Assembly: GCA_050747825.1 (NCBI GenBank)
Contig: JBOGJG010000305.1
Location: 1-55,821, forward strand
Direction: 5' to 3'
Origin: JBOGJG01 sp050747825
Lineage (GTDB): Bacteria; Acidobacteriota; UBA6911; RPQK01; JBOGJG01
DNA length: 55,821 nt
Shown: positions 16,994 through 24,320 of the stretch, piece after piece
Position numbering within the stretch: position 1 is the first letter of the stretch
Layout: each line of letters starts with the position of its first letter
Notes under the pieces: generated by a model
What the model saw: the letters and a program-made list of their open reading frames with translations, nothing else
Database searches by the model: none
What the model was told of the DNA's origin: nothing
Translations under genes and position numbers: made by a program

Positions 16994-17662
16994 TTATGTC
17001 TCCTGCAGACGCTGGCGAGGCTGAAATCCGCTCCATGACCCGACCAGGTCGGGGCGGCGCGCCAGCACCACCGAAAGCACAGTCGCCGTAATAATGGCCT
17101 CACCGACTCCAATGACGGCATGAACCCCAACCATGGCGGGTAGCGCCACGCGCAGAGGGGACGTTCCCGACAGAGCCAGTTCAGTTGCCACAGCAGCGGA
17201 GGTAGCCACAACCGAGACCCACGAAGCTGCGGAGGCAGCAAACAGGAAAGCTTGCCTGGTGGCGGGCAGGACGGCCTTTAAAAAGCTGAAAAGGTAATAA
17301 CATCCAATGCCTCCCACGACTCCCATATTGAAAATATTTGTGCCCAGAGCTGTCAGCCCTCCGTCGGCGAACACCAGGCACTGAATGGTGAGTACCAGCG
17401 CCATTAATAGACAGGCATTCAGCGGTCCCAGCAAAACCGCAGCCAGGATTGCGCCAAGAAAATGTCCGCTCGTGCCTCCGCCAATGGGGAAATTGATAAT
17501 CTGGGCGGCAAAGACGAAAGCTGCCGTGGTCCCCAGCAGAGGCACCTGCCGATCGCGCAATCTGCCATTGGCGCGGACGACAGCCAGGCTGCAGGCGGCG
17601 GCCGAAAGGCTGAAAGCCGCCAGATTGACTTCTCCGCTGACAAATCCATCGGGTATATGCAT
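16994..17662 (-). CDS. cbiM: Cobalt/nickel ECF transporter substrate-binding membrane protein
   Basis: 222 residues. Starts MHIPDGF: the N-terminal Met-His binds Co2+ or Ni2+ in CbiM/NikM, so this start must be correct. About six to seven transmembrane helices follow; INFPIGGGTSGHFLGA and GVHAVIGVGEAIIT are the conserved loops. It leads the cbiM-cbiQ-cbiO-cbiX unit. No cobalamin-riboswitch boxes were recognised in the 64 nt between it and the upstream small membrane gene, so regulation, if any, acts further upstream or by another means. Confidence 0.93.
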   Translation of the reverse strand: MHIPDGFVSGEVNLAAFSLSAAACSLAVVRANGRLRDRQVPLLGTTAAFVFAAQIINFPIGGGTSGHFLGAILAAVLLGPLNACLLMALVLTIQCLVFADGGLTALGTNIFNMGVVGGIGCYYLFSFLKAVLPATRQAFLFAASAASWVSVVATSAAVATELALSGTSPLRVALPAMVGVHAVIGVGEAIITATVLSVVLARRPDLVGSWSGFQPRQRLQET

Positions 17663-17726
17663 CGTCTTGGAGATTTTAACTCAAATAGGCCGGCGGCGGG
17701 AGAACCGGAGACCGGAGTCTTTGAAC

Positions 17727-17990
17727 TTATCTGTCCGTGCCCCTGCCGCCAAAGACCAGCCGGTAAAGAATCAGGAGAAGAACCGCGCCGATAATTGACA
17801 TGATGATTCCGCCGGCGGAGACATTCTCGGAGTACAAGCCTAGGGCCCGCCCCATGAAGCCTCCGAGAAAAGATCCAGCGATACCCAGCAGGATCGTCAT
17901 GACGCATCCTCCAGGGTCTCGACCAGGCATCAACAGTTTGGCGATCACTCCGACAATCAGCCCAAAGACTATCCATATTAGAATTCCCAC
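17727..17990 (-). CDS. GlsB/YeaQ/YmgE family small membrane protein
   Basis: 87 residues with three predicted membrane helices (IWIVFGLIVGVIAKLLMPG; VMTILLGIAGSFLGGFMGR; IIMSIIGAVLLLILYRLVF), the glycine-rich pattern of the transglycosylase-associated protein family. Members are stress-associated in enterobacteria; their biochemical role is unknown. GTG start with a strong AGGAGGAG ribosome-binding site 8-9 nt upstream. It precedes cbiM on the same strand by 64 nt but is probably unrelated in function. Confidence 0.85.
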   Translation of the reverse strand: MGILIWIVFGLIVGVIAKLLMPGRDPGGCVMTILLGIAGSFLGGFMGRALGLYSENVSAGGIIMSIIGAVLLLILYRLVFGGRGTDR

Positions 17991-18088
17991 GTGGTTCTCT
18001 CCTCCTGCTAATCAATGGTTATACAGGTTATACATCGATTTAACACCTCAGTGAACCGAGTCAAAGAGGGCCTACATTCAAAAGAGGT

Positions 18089-18122
18089 CCGGACGCCCCG
18101 GCTGAGGGGCCGAAGCGTCCGG
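18089..18122. repeat. GC-rich hairpin, 8-bp arms
   Basis: CCGGACGC (18089-18096) pairs with GCGTCCGG (18115-18122), and a second short GGC/GCC stem can form inside the loop. It could be a transcript end for the outer-membrane protein gene on the minus strand, although no U-run follows on that strand. Confidence 0.5.
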
Positions 18123-18261
18123 TGGTGGATGTGGGATGTGAGGAATCCAGAATCTATATCCCAGTCGCTATCGCGGCTTCTGGTGAGGGTTTTTTTCTAA
18201 CGACTGTGGTCGGTATCATAAATCCAAGATTCCGCAATTAACCTAAGCAATTGAGGGGCCA

Positions 18262-18353
18262 AAGACGTGATCCGTAATCCGTCATCGGTGATCCGCAAGT
18301 TTGCTGACTTGTGTGATCTGCTAAGGATTACGGGTTACGGTCACGGACGTCTT
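18262..18353. repeat. Imperfect inverted repeat of GTAATCC-type words
   Basis: The left arm (about 18262-18292, beginning AAGACGTGATCCGTAATCC) and the reverse complement of the right arm (18323-18353, beginning AAGACGTCCGTGACCGTAAC) align with a few gaps. Both arms consist of short repeated words (GTGATCCG, GTAATCCG, GTCATCGG). Its style resembles the heptamer repeat at 9946 and the inverted repeat at 29364. Confidence 0.6.
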
Positions 18354-18407
18354 GGGGGCAGGAAACTTTCCCGTTTCGAAGATTAAGCAGGGAAATCATC
18401 CCCACTT

Positions 18408-18956
18408 TTAGAAACTAATCACGACGCCACCCGATAATTCATTCGTCTTCAGGTTCTCGCCATTGAAGACATCGTGGAGGGTGAAGCGTCGAAAGTCTCC
18501 GCGAACTCCCAGTGGTCCTGCCAGATTACGAATTTTGATCCCCATGCCGTAATTGGTCTGAAAGCTGGTGCCAAAATCAGGGGCCGATGCGCCAAATTTG
18601 TGCAGCAGGCCCAGTCCGACTGTAAAAAAAGGCGTTACGCCCACGATGGGAAAATTAATCACCAGATTCCCGCTATAAGACACTCCGCCATCCCCTTCGG
18701 GTTCGGTGGAAGCGACCACTGTCTCGGGATAATAGGTGAGATTATTTTCAAGGCCGAAGAAAAGGAACGATTTTTCGTAGCGAACTCCGACCATTCCGAA
18801 GTTCTCGAAATCGACCTCGGGGAAGCCGGATGCGTCTATTGACCCCGTGTTCACCCATCCGGCAAAAAGGGATAAATCCGTGGCCGCCTGCACCGGTGTC
18901 CATAGCGCCACGATAACCATGAAGCCGAGACATTTCGAGATAACGTTCTTGTTCAT
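18408..18956 (-). CDS. Outer-membrane beta-barrel protein, function unknown
   Basis: 182 residues. N-terminal signal peptide (hydrophobic CLGFMVIVALWTPVQA, cleavage near QAA). The mature part alternates polar and hydrophobic residues in strands (LSLFAGWVN, FGMVGVRYEKSFLFFGLE, ITPFFTVGLGLLH-like, LSGGVVISF) and ends in phenylalanine, the mark of outer-membrane barrels assembled by BAM. About eight strands fit this length. A TACGAT hexamer ends 6 nt before the ATG. No specific family recognised. Confidence 0.7.
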   Translation of the reverse strand: MNKNVISKCLGFMVIVALWTPVQAATDLSLFAGWVNTGSIDASGFPEVDFENFGMVGVRYEKSFLFFGLENNLTYYPETVVASTEPEGDGGVSYSGNLVINFPIVGVTPFFTVGLGLLHKFGASAPDFGTSFQTNYGMGIKIRNLAGPLGVRGDFRRFTLHDVFNGENLKTNELSGGVVISF

Positions 18957-19026
18957 AATTCAATCGTACTTCAGATTACTGACTTGCTGCTGAGCTGCAC
19001 GTTTGAACCGAGTCAGTTGGGCCGCG

Positions 19027-19032
19027 TATACT
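19027..19032 (+). promoter_or_regulatory. -10-like hexamer TATACT before the 92-residue gene
   Basis: TATACT ends 10 nt before the ATG at 19043. The intervening bases include GGAGG directly at the start codon, too close for standard ribosome binding. Confidence 0.3.
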
Positions 19033-19042
19033 TGGCTGGAGG

Positions 19043-19321
19043 ATGAAAACAAATACGAATTGGATCACTCTAGATTATCTCGAGTTTTTCTGTGAGCTGA
19101 ATCAACTGGTGATCGGATGCCGGAGAGGTGAAGACGAAGTCTGGATTTCCCCCTTGGGACCCCACCCCTCCGACCTGACCTCAGAAGAAGTCCACACGAT
19201 TCTAAGGGAGAGTCGTCTTTTTGAGGTCCGAGAGATGACCGAGCAGGAGGAAGCAGTCAGCGGCTCTCACTTCATGACCCGGAAGGAGTTGGAGCAGAAG
19301 ATCCGAAGGATGATGAACTGA
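19043..19321 (+). CDS. Hypothetical protein, 92 residues
   Basis: A small acidic protein of mixed alpha/beta character with a charged C-terminal helix (MTRKELEQKIRRMMN). Its N-terminal part (NQLVIGCRRGEDEVWISPLG) could form a small beta sheet. No family recognised. The gene is supported by a plausible start region, normal codon use and a length unlikely by chance, but it overlaps the convergent TPR gene by 50 nt at its 3' end, which weakens the case slightly. Confidence 0.55.
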   Translation: MKTNTNWITLDYLEFFCELNQLVIGCRRGEDEVWISPLGPHPSDLTSEEVHTILRESRLFEVREMTEQEEAVSGSHFMTRKELEQKIRRMMN

Positions 19322-20084
19322 GGCTTATCCCATAAGAGCCGAGTAGCGTAATAAAATCGCTGTCTCCCCGCCATTTTTCAAAGGCATTTTCTTTCTGCAG
19401 CCGTTCGCGATCTGAAAACCCCAGCGAGAGCGCCTTGTGCAAATAGTGAAGGCATGATTCCTTATTCCCCAACTCAGCGAAGAGCCGGGCCATCTGGTAC
19501 GGCTGTTCAGGATCGGGTTCCTCGCCGCGTGCGTAGGACAACTGAATGGCTTCCTCTTTGTTCAGGATCTCAGGATCCATGGCCAGCGCCCTCCGGTACG
19601 AGTTCAGGCCATCCTCAAATTCCAAAGTCTGTACCTGAGCGTAGCCCAAATTGATGTAGAAATTGGCTGCCTCAGGATTCAAGCCAATTGCCTTCTGGAA
19701 CGAATCGATTGCGCCTTCGGGGTCTTTTCCCGCCAATTGGATGATGCCGTACGTGTTGTAGGCATATGGGTAATCGGGATTGAGACCGACAGCCCTACGG
19801 ACGGCCCTCTCCGCCTGATAAAAGCGATGGAGTCTGGAATAAGCGATCGCAAGCTTGTTGAAGATGACCTCGTGGTAGGGATTCAAAGTCGAGGCATCCA
19901 GATACTTCAAAAGAGCAAAGTGATCCTTCCCTTCTGAGAGAAGCTCGTCTCCTTCCGCCATCAGGCGGTAAGAGAGAATCATGTCTTCAGGGGGGATCGC
20001 AAGCTTTTCGATTCGGTGGGGACCACAGCCAAATAATAACCATGAGGCGATCAGCGCCACGGCGGCTGCAGATTTCACTTTCAT
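19272..20084 (-). CDS. TPR-repeat lipoprotein
   Basis: 270 residues. The N-terminus has a lipoprotein signal (ALIASWLLFGC, lipobox LFGC), so the protein should be anchored to a membrane by Cys20. Tetratricopeptide repeats follow at about residues 55-200, for example NPDYPYAYNTYGIIQLAGKD, EGAIDSFQKAIGLNPEAANF and YINLGYAQVQTLEFEDGLNS. Such proteins act as scaffolds in envelope or secretion complexes; no partner can be inferred. The C-terminus ends in a serine/proline-rich tail. A TAAAAT hexamer lies 11 nt before the start. Confidence 0.8.
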   Translation of the reverse strand: MKVKSAAAVALIASWLLFGCGPHRIEKLAIPPEDMILSYRLMAEGDELLSEGKDHFALLKYLDASTLNPYHEVIFNKLAIAYSRLHRFYQAERAVRRAVGLNPDYPYAYNTYGIIQLAGKDPEGAIDSFQKAIGLNPEAANFYINLGYAQVQTLEFEDGLNSYRRALAMDPEILNKEEAIQLSYARGEEPDPEQPYQMARLFAELGNKESCLHYLHKALSLGFSDRERLQKENAFEKWRGDSDFITLLGSYGISLSSSSFGSSAPTPSGS

Positions 20085-20182
20085 GGCTGATCATTATTTT
20101 ACCACTTTCGTATTCCAGAAGTTTTGCGATTTCTTTGAGCTGAGTTATGGTTTAATATGGGTCCCTTTTTAGAAGGCCTTTT

Positions 20183-20782
20183 ATGGAGCAGCAGGCAGCA
20201 AGCGTTCAGAGAGCGATCGAGGACATCCTGAGCGCGATCATCGACGACTGGTACCAGAACATATCCGCCTATTACGTTACGCCAGAGCAGTTAAGCGAAA
20301 ATAAAAACCTCAACGTCCCCGAAGAACTGAAAAGATTCCACGACCAGAAAGGCCACCGTATCAAATTCAATAAAGGCGACCTCGATTTTACTTATGGCCT
20401 CAGGTCTCTCTGGGAAAACAACGATTTCATCATCGAGATCAGCGTTAATAACAAAGTCGAGAATTTCAACTACAGCGACTTCGAGGATCGCCTTTTGGCC
20501 TACTACCGAAAAACCGGAGAGGAAAAAGCCCCAACTCCAAGGGAATTGAGGAATTTTTCCTTCAGCGCCATTTTCAAACTTCAGCCGGGGATCAAAGAAG
20601 CCTTCAAAGTCGAGAGGCGAGGCGACAAGGCCGATATCATGCGCCTGTCCTTCTGCGTTGACGATCGCCACCTCGAGGAACTAGCCTCTCATCCTGTGGC
20701 CGGCAAAGAACTGATCGAGAGGTACTGCGTCTCGCCTTTCCGCAGCGTCTACGCCACAGTCTACCGTAGCAGCCCTCGCTAG
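20183..20782 (+). CDS. Hypothetical protein, 199 residues
   Basis: No family recognised. The N-terminal 35 residues are helical; the centre has beta-rich stretches (HRIKFNKGDLDFTYGLRSLW, NNDFIIEISVNNKVENFNYS) and the C-terminal part ends in VSPFRSVYATVYRS. The protein is soluble, without signal peptide or membrane segments. It faces the ClpX-like AAA+ gene, 5 nt separating the two stops. That neighbourhood alone does not show a functional link. Codon use matches the surroundings. Confidence 0.6.
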   Translation: MEQQAASVQRAIEDILSAIIDDWYQNISAYYVTPEQLSENKNLNVPEELKRFHDQKGHRIKFNKGDLDFTYGLRSLWENNDFIIEISVNNKVENFNYSDFEDRLLAYYRKTGEEKAPTPRELRNFSFSAIFKLQPGIKEAFKVERRGDKADIMRLSFCVDDRHLEELASHPVAGKELIERYCVSPFRSVYATVYRSSPR

Positions 20783-20787
20783 TGCCC

Positions 20788-22323
20788 TTACTTGTAAGAT
20801 TCCTTGATCCACCGCTCGAGGCTTCCGGCGGGATCCTGAACCACTGAGGGATCGATCACGAAATGGTGGCTATTTCCGGAGTTCTTCGAGAGCAGATTGA
20901 GTCCGTGTTCGAAATCACCAAAGAGTGCTTCGCAGTAAGAGCCCAGGTCACGGTTATCCGCTTCAGCCTTTTCCGATAGAAGCTGCGCCGCCTCCGGCGT
21001 TACACTGACTTCCACTCCGTACTTATCGGAAAATTTCTCCTCGAATTTCTTCAACTGAAACTGCAGGACCCGGCCGTGATACATGTCAGGCGCGGCCAGC
21101 AGCTTCTTCAGCATCTCCTCAGGATCGTCGATCAATTCGCGCGTCACTACTAACTCTCGAACGTCATGGTCGGGAAGCGCGTACTTATATTCGCGAAAAA
21201 CCTTCTCGCCGATCGTCATCAGCCCCCGGGCTCCCGTCTGCTCCTGGGTGGCCTTCTCGGCCATGGCGCGCATTGCTTCATCGGTAAAATACGTGTCGAT
21301 TCCGTAGGCCAAAAAATCACGCTTGTACTGCTTGAGAAGCGAGCCCTCGGAATATCTCAAGATGTTGAAGAGGTCTTCCATCAGGAGCGGATTGCAATGG
21401 ACGACGACGGGCAAGCGCCCCACCAGTTCGGCTTCGAATCCGTAATCGATAAAATCCACTGATTTGGCGCGGGTGAGCAGGAAGTGTTCCTGGTCCGAGG
21501 AAGGCCTCTCTCCCATGAATCCGATTTGTCTGGACCCCAGGCGCTTGGTGATAATTTCCGTCAGTCCGGTGAAGGCTCCGCTGACAATGAAGAGAATGTG
21601 TTTGGTGCTGATGGTCTTCTTTTCGACCTTCCCCTTGGTTTGAAATTCCATAAAAGCCTGGATCTGGCTTGCGAAATCGGTCGGGGAGCGAAGAGGTACC
21701 TCTGTCTCTTCCATCAGCTTGAGCAGCCCACGCTGCACTCCGTGTCCGCTGACATCGCGTCCCAGCTGAGTGGCTGGACTGGCAATCTTGTCGATTTCGT
21801 CCAGATAGACGATCCCGTACTCGGCAAGTTGGATATCGCCGTCGGCTTGCGAGACCAACTCGCGGATCAGATCCTCAACGTCTCCACCCACATAGCCGGT
21901 TTCACTGTACTTGGTCGCATCAGCCTTCACAAAGGGAACACCGATGAGCCGGGCGATATTCTGTATCAGATAAGTCTTCCCGACTCCGGTGGGGCCGATC
22001 AGGATAATGTTCTGTTTCTTGTAATCCAGGCAATCTTCGCGGCTCTGGCAGTTCTGGATGTGGTGATAATGGTCGCAAACGGCCGTCGCCAGAACTTTCT
22101 TTGCATCGTCCTGCTGGATAACATATCGGTCCAGGTACTCTTTGATTTGGCTCGGCCGGTAGTTGAACTCCAGCTTGTGCCGGCGCCTGGCCGCCGGGTC
22201 TTGCCCCTCATCTGTCGCGTTCTGCTGGGCCTTGGGGAAGACTTCCACCTGGACTCCGGAGCCGTATTTACTTTGCAAGAATTGTCTTAAGTCCTCAGGA
22301 TTAAATCTACTATCAAATGCCAT
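20788..22323 (-). CDS. ClpX-like AAA+ ATPase without zinc-binding domain
   Basis: 511 residues. The AAA+ core matches ClpX: Walker A GPTGVGKT (110-117), pore loop GYVG (143-146), Walker B IVYLDEID (171-178), the SGHGVQRGLLKLME helix, arginine finger in VGRLPVV (R303) and sensor-2 GARGLM (R366). The tripeptide IGF at 267-269 is where ClpX contacts ClpP, so a ClpP partner is possible. Unlike ClpX there is no N-terminal C4 zinc domain; residues 1-50 are instead a short helical and basic part. About 85 extra residues follow the usual C-terminus (430-511). It is probably an additional unfoldase, not the housekeeping ClpX, with unknown substrates. Confidence 0.85.
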   Translation of the reverse strand: MAFDSRFNPEDLRQFLQSKYGSGVQVEVFPKAQQNATDEGQDPAARRRHKLEFNYRPSQIKEYLDRYVIQQDDAKKVLATAVCDHYHHIQNCQSREDCLDYKKQNIILIGPTGVGKTYLIQNIARLIGVPFVKADATKYSETGYVGGDVEDLIRELVSQADGDIQLAEYGIVYLDEIDKIASPATQLGRDVSGHGVQRGLLKLMEETEVPLRSPTDFASQIQAFMEFQTKGKVEKKTISTKHILFIVSGAFTGLTEIITKRLGSRQIGFMGERPSSDQEHFLLTRAKSVDFIDYGFEAELVGRLPVVVHCNPLLMEDLFNILRYSEGSLLKQYKRDFLAYGIDTYFTDEAMRAMAEKATQEQTGARGLMTIGEKVFREYKYALPDHDVRELVVTRELIDDPEEMLKKLLAAPDMYHGRVLQFQLKKFEEKFSDKYGVEVSVTPEAAQLLSEKAEADNRDLGSYCEALFGDFEHGLNLLSKNSGNSHHFVIDPSVVQDPAGSLERWIKESYK

Positions 22324-22407
22324 AGTATTCTTTCAGATGCATTTTCGTGACCAAAAGATTCAGAAGCGCGAAGTAAGCGCTAAAGTCCGAATCGAGGCCA
22401 AAAGGTA

Positions 22408-23370
22408 TTAAGGGTAAAAATTCTTCTCCCAGCGATGGGCGCATAGTGCCTCGACTAGTTTACTGGAAAGGGGCGGCTGGTCGGAAACGCGGGTATTCGC
22501 CCTGACGTGCTCGACCTTGCGCATACCTGGAATTACTGTGCTCACAGCTTCGTGATGCAGGCAAAACTTCAGGGCCAACTCCGGCAGGCCGCCAGTCTCG
22601 CTGTCCAGCAGTCCCTTGAGTTTCTCAACGCGCCCGTAGACTTCTTTTTTTCGATCTCCTTTGAAATACAGACGTCGCCAATCGCCTTTTGAAAAATGGG
22701 TTTCCGGAGTAATACTCCCCGTGAGCGCACCTTCATCGAAGGGAACGCGGGCGATCACCCCCACGTTCTTTTTCAGGCACGCGGCAAAAAGCTGGTCTTG
22801 CGGTGATTGGTCGAAGATGTTGTAAATGACCTGGACCGTATCTATCTTTCCGGACTCGACCAACTCCAGGGCCGATCCCGGCCGGTGGTCATTAATGGAA
22901 ATTCCTATAGCCTTCACCTTTCCCTGCTCCTGTAGGCCAGCCAAAGTGTCATGCCATTCGTCCCGGGCTGCCCAGGAAGGCTCCCAGACGTGCAGTTGAA
23001 GCAGGTCGATACACTCCACCCCCAGGTTGCGCAGGCTGCTCTGGGCGCAGTCAATGATGTAATCCGGCGGAAAAACTTCATCCACTCTGCCCTGTGCAGG
23101 CCACCGCAAATTTTGGGGGGGAATTTTGGTAGCGACATAGATTCGCTCCGGCCTCTGGCGGATAAACTCGCCGATCAAGCGTTCGCTGTGGCCGTTGCCG
23201 TAAGCCAGAGCCGTGTCCATAAAGTTGACGCCAAGATCAGCGGCTTCATGCAGAGCCTTCAGGGACTGCTGATCTTCGCTTCCCTTCCACATCTGCTTGC
23301 CGATACCCCAGGCGCCGAAACCGATTTCCGAGACTTCCAATCCTGTGCGGCCGAGCGTTCGATAGTGCAT
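22408..23370 (-). CDS. Aldo/keto reductase
   Basis: 320 residues, TIM-barrel NADPH oxidoreductase. The catalytic tetrad can be placed: Asp in NFMDTALAYGNG, Tyr in the same motif, Lys in VATKIPP and His in LLQLHVWEP. The GMRKVEHVRAN segment near the C-terminus binds NADPH phosphate. Substrate cannot be predicted. It follows the YihY-like membrane gene by 3 nt and is probably cotranscribed with it. Confidence 0.92.
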   Translation of the reverse strand: MHYRTLGRTGLEVSEIGFGAWGIGKQMWKGSEDQQSLKALHEAADLGVNFMDTALAYGNGHSERLIGEFIRQRPERIYVATKIPPQNLRWPAQGRVDEVFPPDYIIDCAQSSLRNLGVECIDLLQLHVWEPSWAARDEWHDTLAGLQEQGKVKAIGISINDHRPGSALELVESGKIDTVQVIYNIFDQSPQDQLFAACLKKNVGVIARVPFDEGALTGSITPETHFSKGDWRRLYFKGDRKKEVYGRVEKLKGLLDSETGGLPELALKFCLHHEAVSTVIPGMRKVEHVRANTRVSDQPPLSSKLVEALCAHRWEKNFYP

Positions 23371-23373
23371 GGC

Positions 23374-24243
23374 TTATGTTAGCTGCTTGCTTCTGAAAAA
23401 ACCATCTTGGGACAGCCGTGCGCTGCCGATGATAATCGCCCCTGAAATATAGCCCCAGAGCAGCAAAGTCACGGAGATATAAAAGGGGCCGTAAATGTCT
23501 TGAAGGGACCATGAAGCCGCCAGCAGTTTGAAGATCAGGTTGCTCAGCATCCACAGCACTGACGCGAATAAGGACTCAGGCAACACTCCGGCAACCGTCT
23601 GCTTGCGATTGGGAAGGAAGTAGTAAACCTGAAAAAGCAGAATCAGAATCAAGGTTAGAAGGATGTTCAAATCGACAAAGGCAGCGGCAAAATCGAGGCC
23701 TGCCGCTAGACGCTCCACGATCTCGAGCAACTCGATTGCCATAAAGGCCACTACGCCGAAGGTGACGGTCATGATGGTGCCGATTAGCTGGCTTGTGACG
23801 AAGTGACGATACTTTGGCACACGATAAGCTGAATCCAATCCTGCTTCCAGAGCGAAAAAGAAAACCGAACCCGCCCAGGCAAGAAGCACGACTGAGATCA
23901 AGGTCAGTTGACCCACACGCTGGGTGTAGATCCTCAGATTACGAATGATGAATTCCTGCGAAATGGGGAAGAAGTGGTAAAACGATTCGAAGATGGCTTC
24001 TCGTAGCTCCACCCATTGCAAATAGTTGGCGAGAGTCAAAAGGAGAACGATAAAGGGAAACACCGAGAATAGAAAGCTGAATGAGATCGAGGAGATCAAT
24101 ACTGTGGCCTCGCGCCCGAACAGATAGATCATTACGTCGTAAAGCATCCTCAACCTCGGCCGGATTGGAGAATCGGATTCTTTGGAAAAACCGGAGGCGA
24201 ACTGCCGGCCCCGTGAGTACAAGCGTTCGATGATGCCGCCCAT
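23374..24243 (-). CDS. YihY/BrkB family inner-membrane protein
   Basis: 289 residues with about six transmembrane helices; characteristic pieces are ISFSFLFSVFPFIVLLLTLA, a central loop with YRVPKYRHFVTSQLIGTIMT, FLPNRKQTVAGVLPESL and GPFYISVTLLLWGYISGAII. The family (formerly misnamed tRNA-processing ribonuclease BN) is widespread and of uncertain function. TATAAT is found 8 nt before its start codon, so the transcript may be leaderless. Confidence 0.88.
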   Translation of the reverse strand: MGGIIERLYSRGRQFASGFSKESDSPIRPRLRMLYDVMIYLFGREATVLISSISFSFLFSVFPFIVLLLTLANYLQWVELREAIFESFYHFFPISQEFIIRNLRIYTQRVGQLTLISVVLLAWAGSVFFFALEAGLDSAYRVPKYRHFVTSQLIGTIMTVTFGVVAFMAIELLEIVERLAAGLDFAAAFVDLNILLTLILILLFQVYYFLPNRKQTVAGVLPESLFASVLWMLSNLIFKLLAASWSLQDIYGPFYISVTLLLWGYISGAIIIGSARLSQDGFFRSKQLT

Positions 24244-24251
24244 CAGGTGCC

Positions 24252-24257
24252 ATTATA
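24252..24257 (-). promoter_or_regulatory. Perfect -10 hexamer TATAAT before yihY-like gene
   Basis: Read on the minus strand, TATAAT ends 8 nt upstream of the ATG at 24243 and no Shine-Dalgarno sequence intervenes. This position predicts transcription starting at or beside the start codon. Confidence 0.45.
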
Positions 24258-24308
24258 TGTCCAGTTATGATCAGCCGGCGGCTCTAAGTGTTTGCAAGTT
24301 CTCAGTGT

Positions 24309-24314
24309 TAGAAT
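24309..24314 (+). promoter_or_regulatory. -10-like hexamer TAGAAT before the dehydrogenase gene
   Basis: TAGAAT ends 6 nt before the ATG at 24321 and no ribosome-binding site is visible, a second leaderless-type signal in the same divergent region. Confidence 0.4.
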
Positions 24315-24320
24315 CATCGC

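Larger units (their letters stand above)
17991..18407. other. 417-nt gene-free region with two palindromes
   Basis: Lies between two minus-strand genes (small membrane protein and outer-membrane protein). It holds a GC-rich hairpin at 18089-18122 (arms CCGGACGC and GCGTCCGG) and a longer imperfect inverted repeat at 18262-18353. A T-run (18190-18196) lies between them. No open frame here resembles a gene. Confidence 0.6.

Noticed and set aside
17663..17726. Cobalamin or nickel riboswitch before cbiM
   Set aside because: Only 64 nt are available and no B12-box-like sequence was recognised.
21484..22290. Plus-strand open frame of 268 codons
   Set aside because: Antisense to the ClpX-like gene, whose AAA+ motifs leave no doubt about the coding strand.
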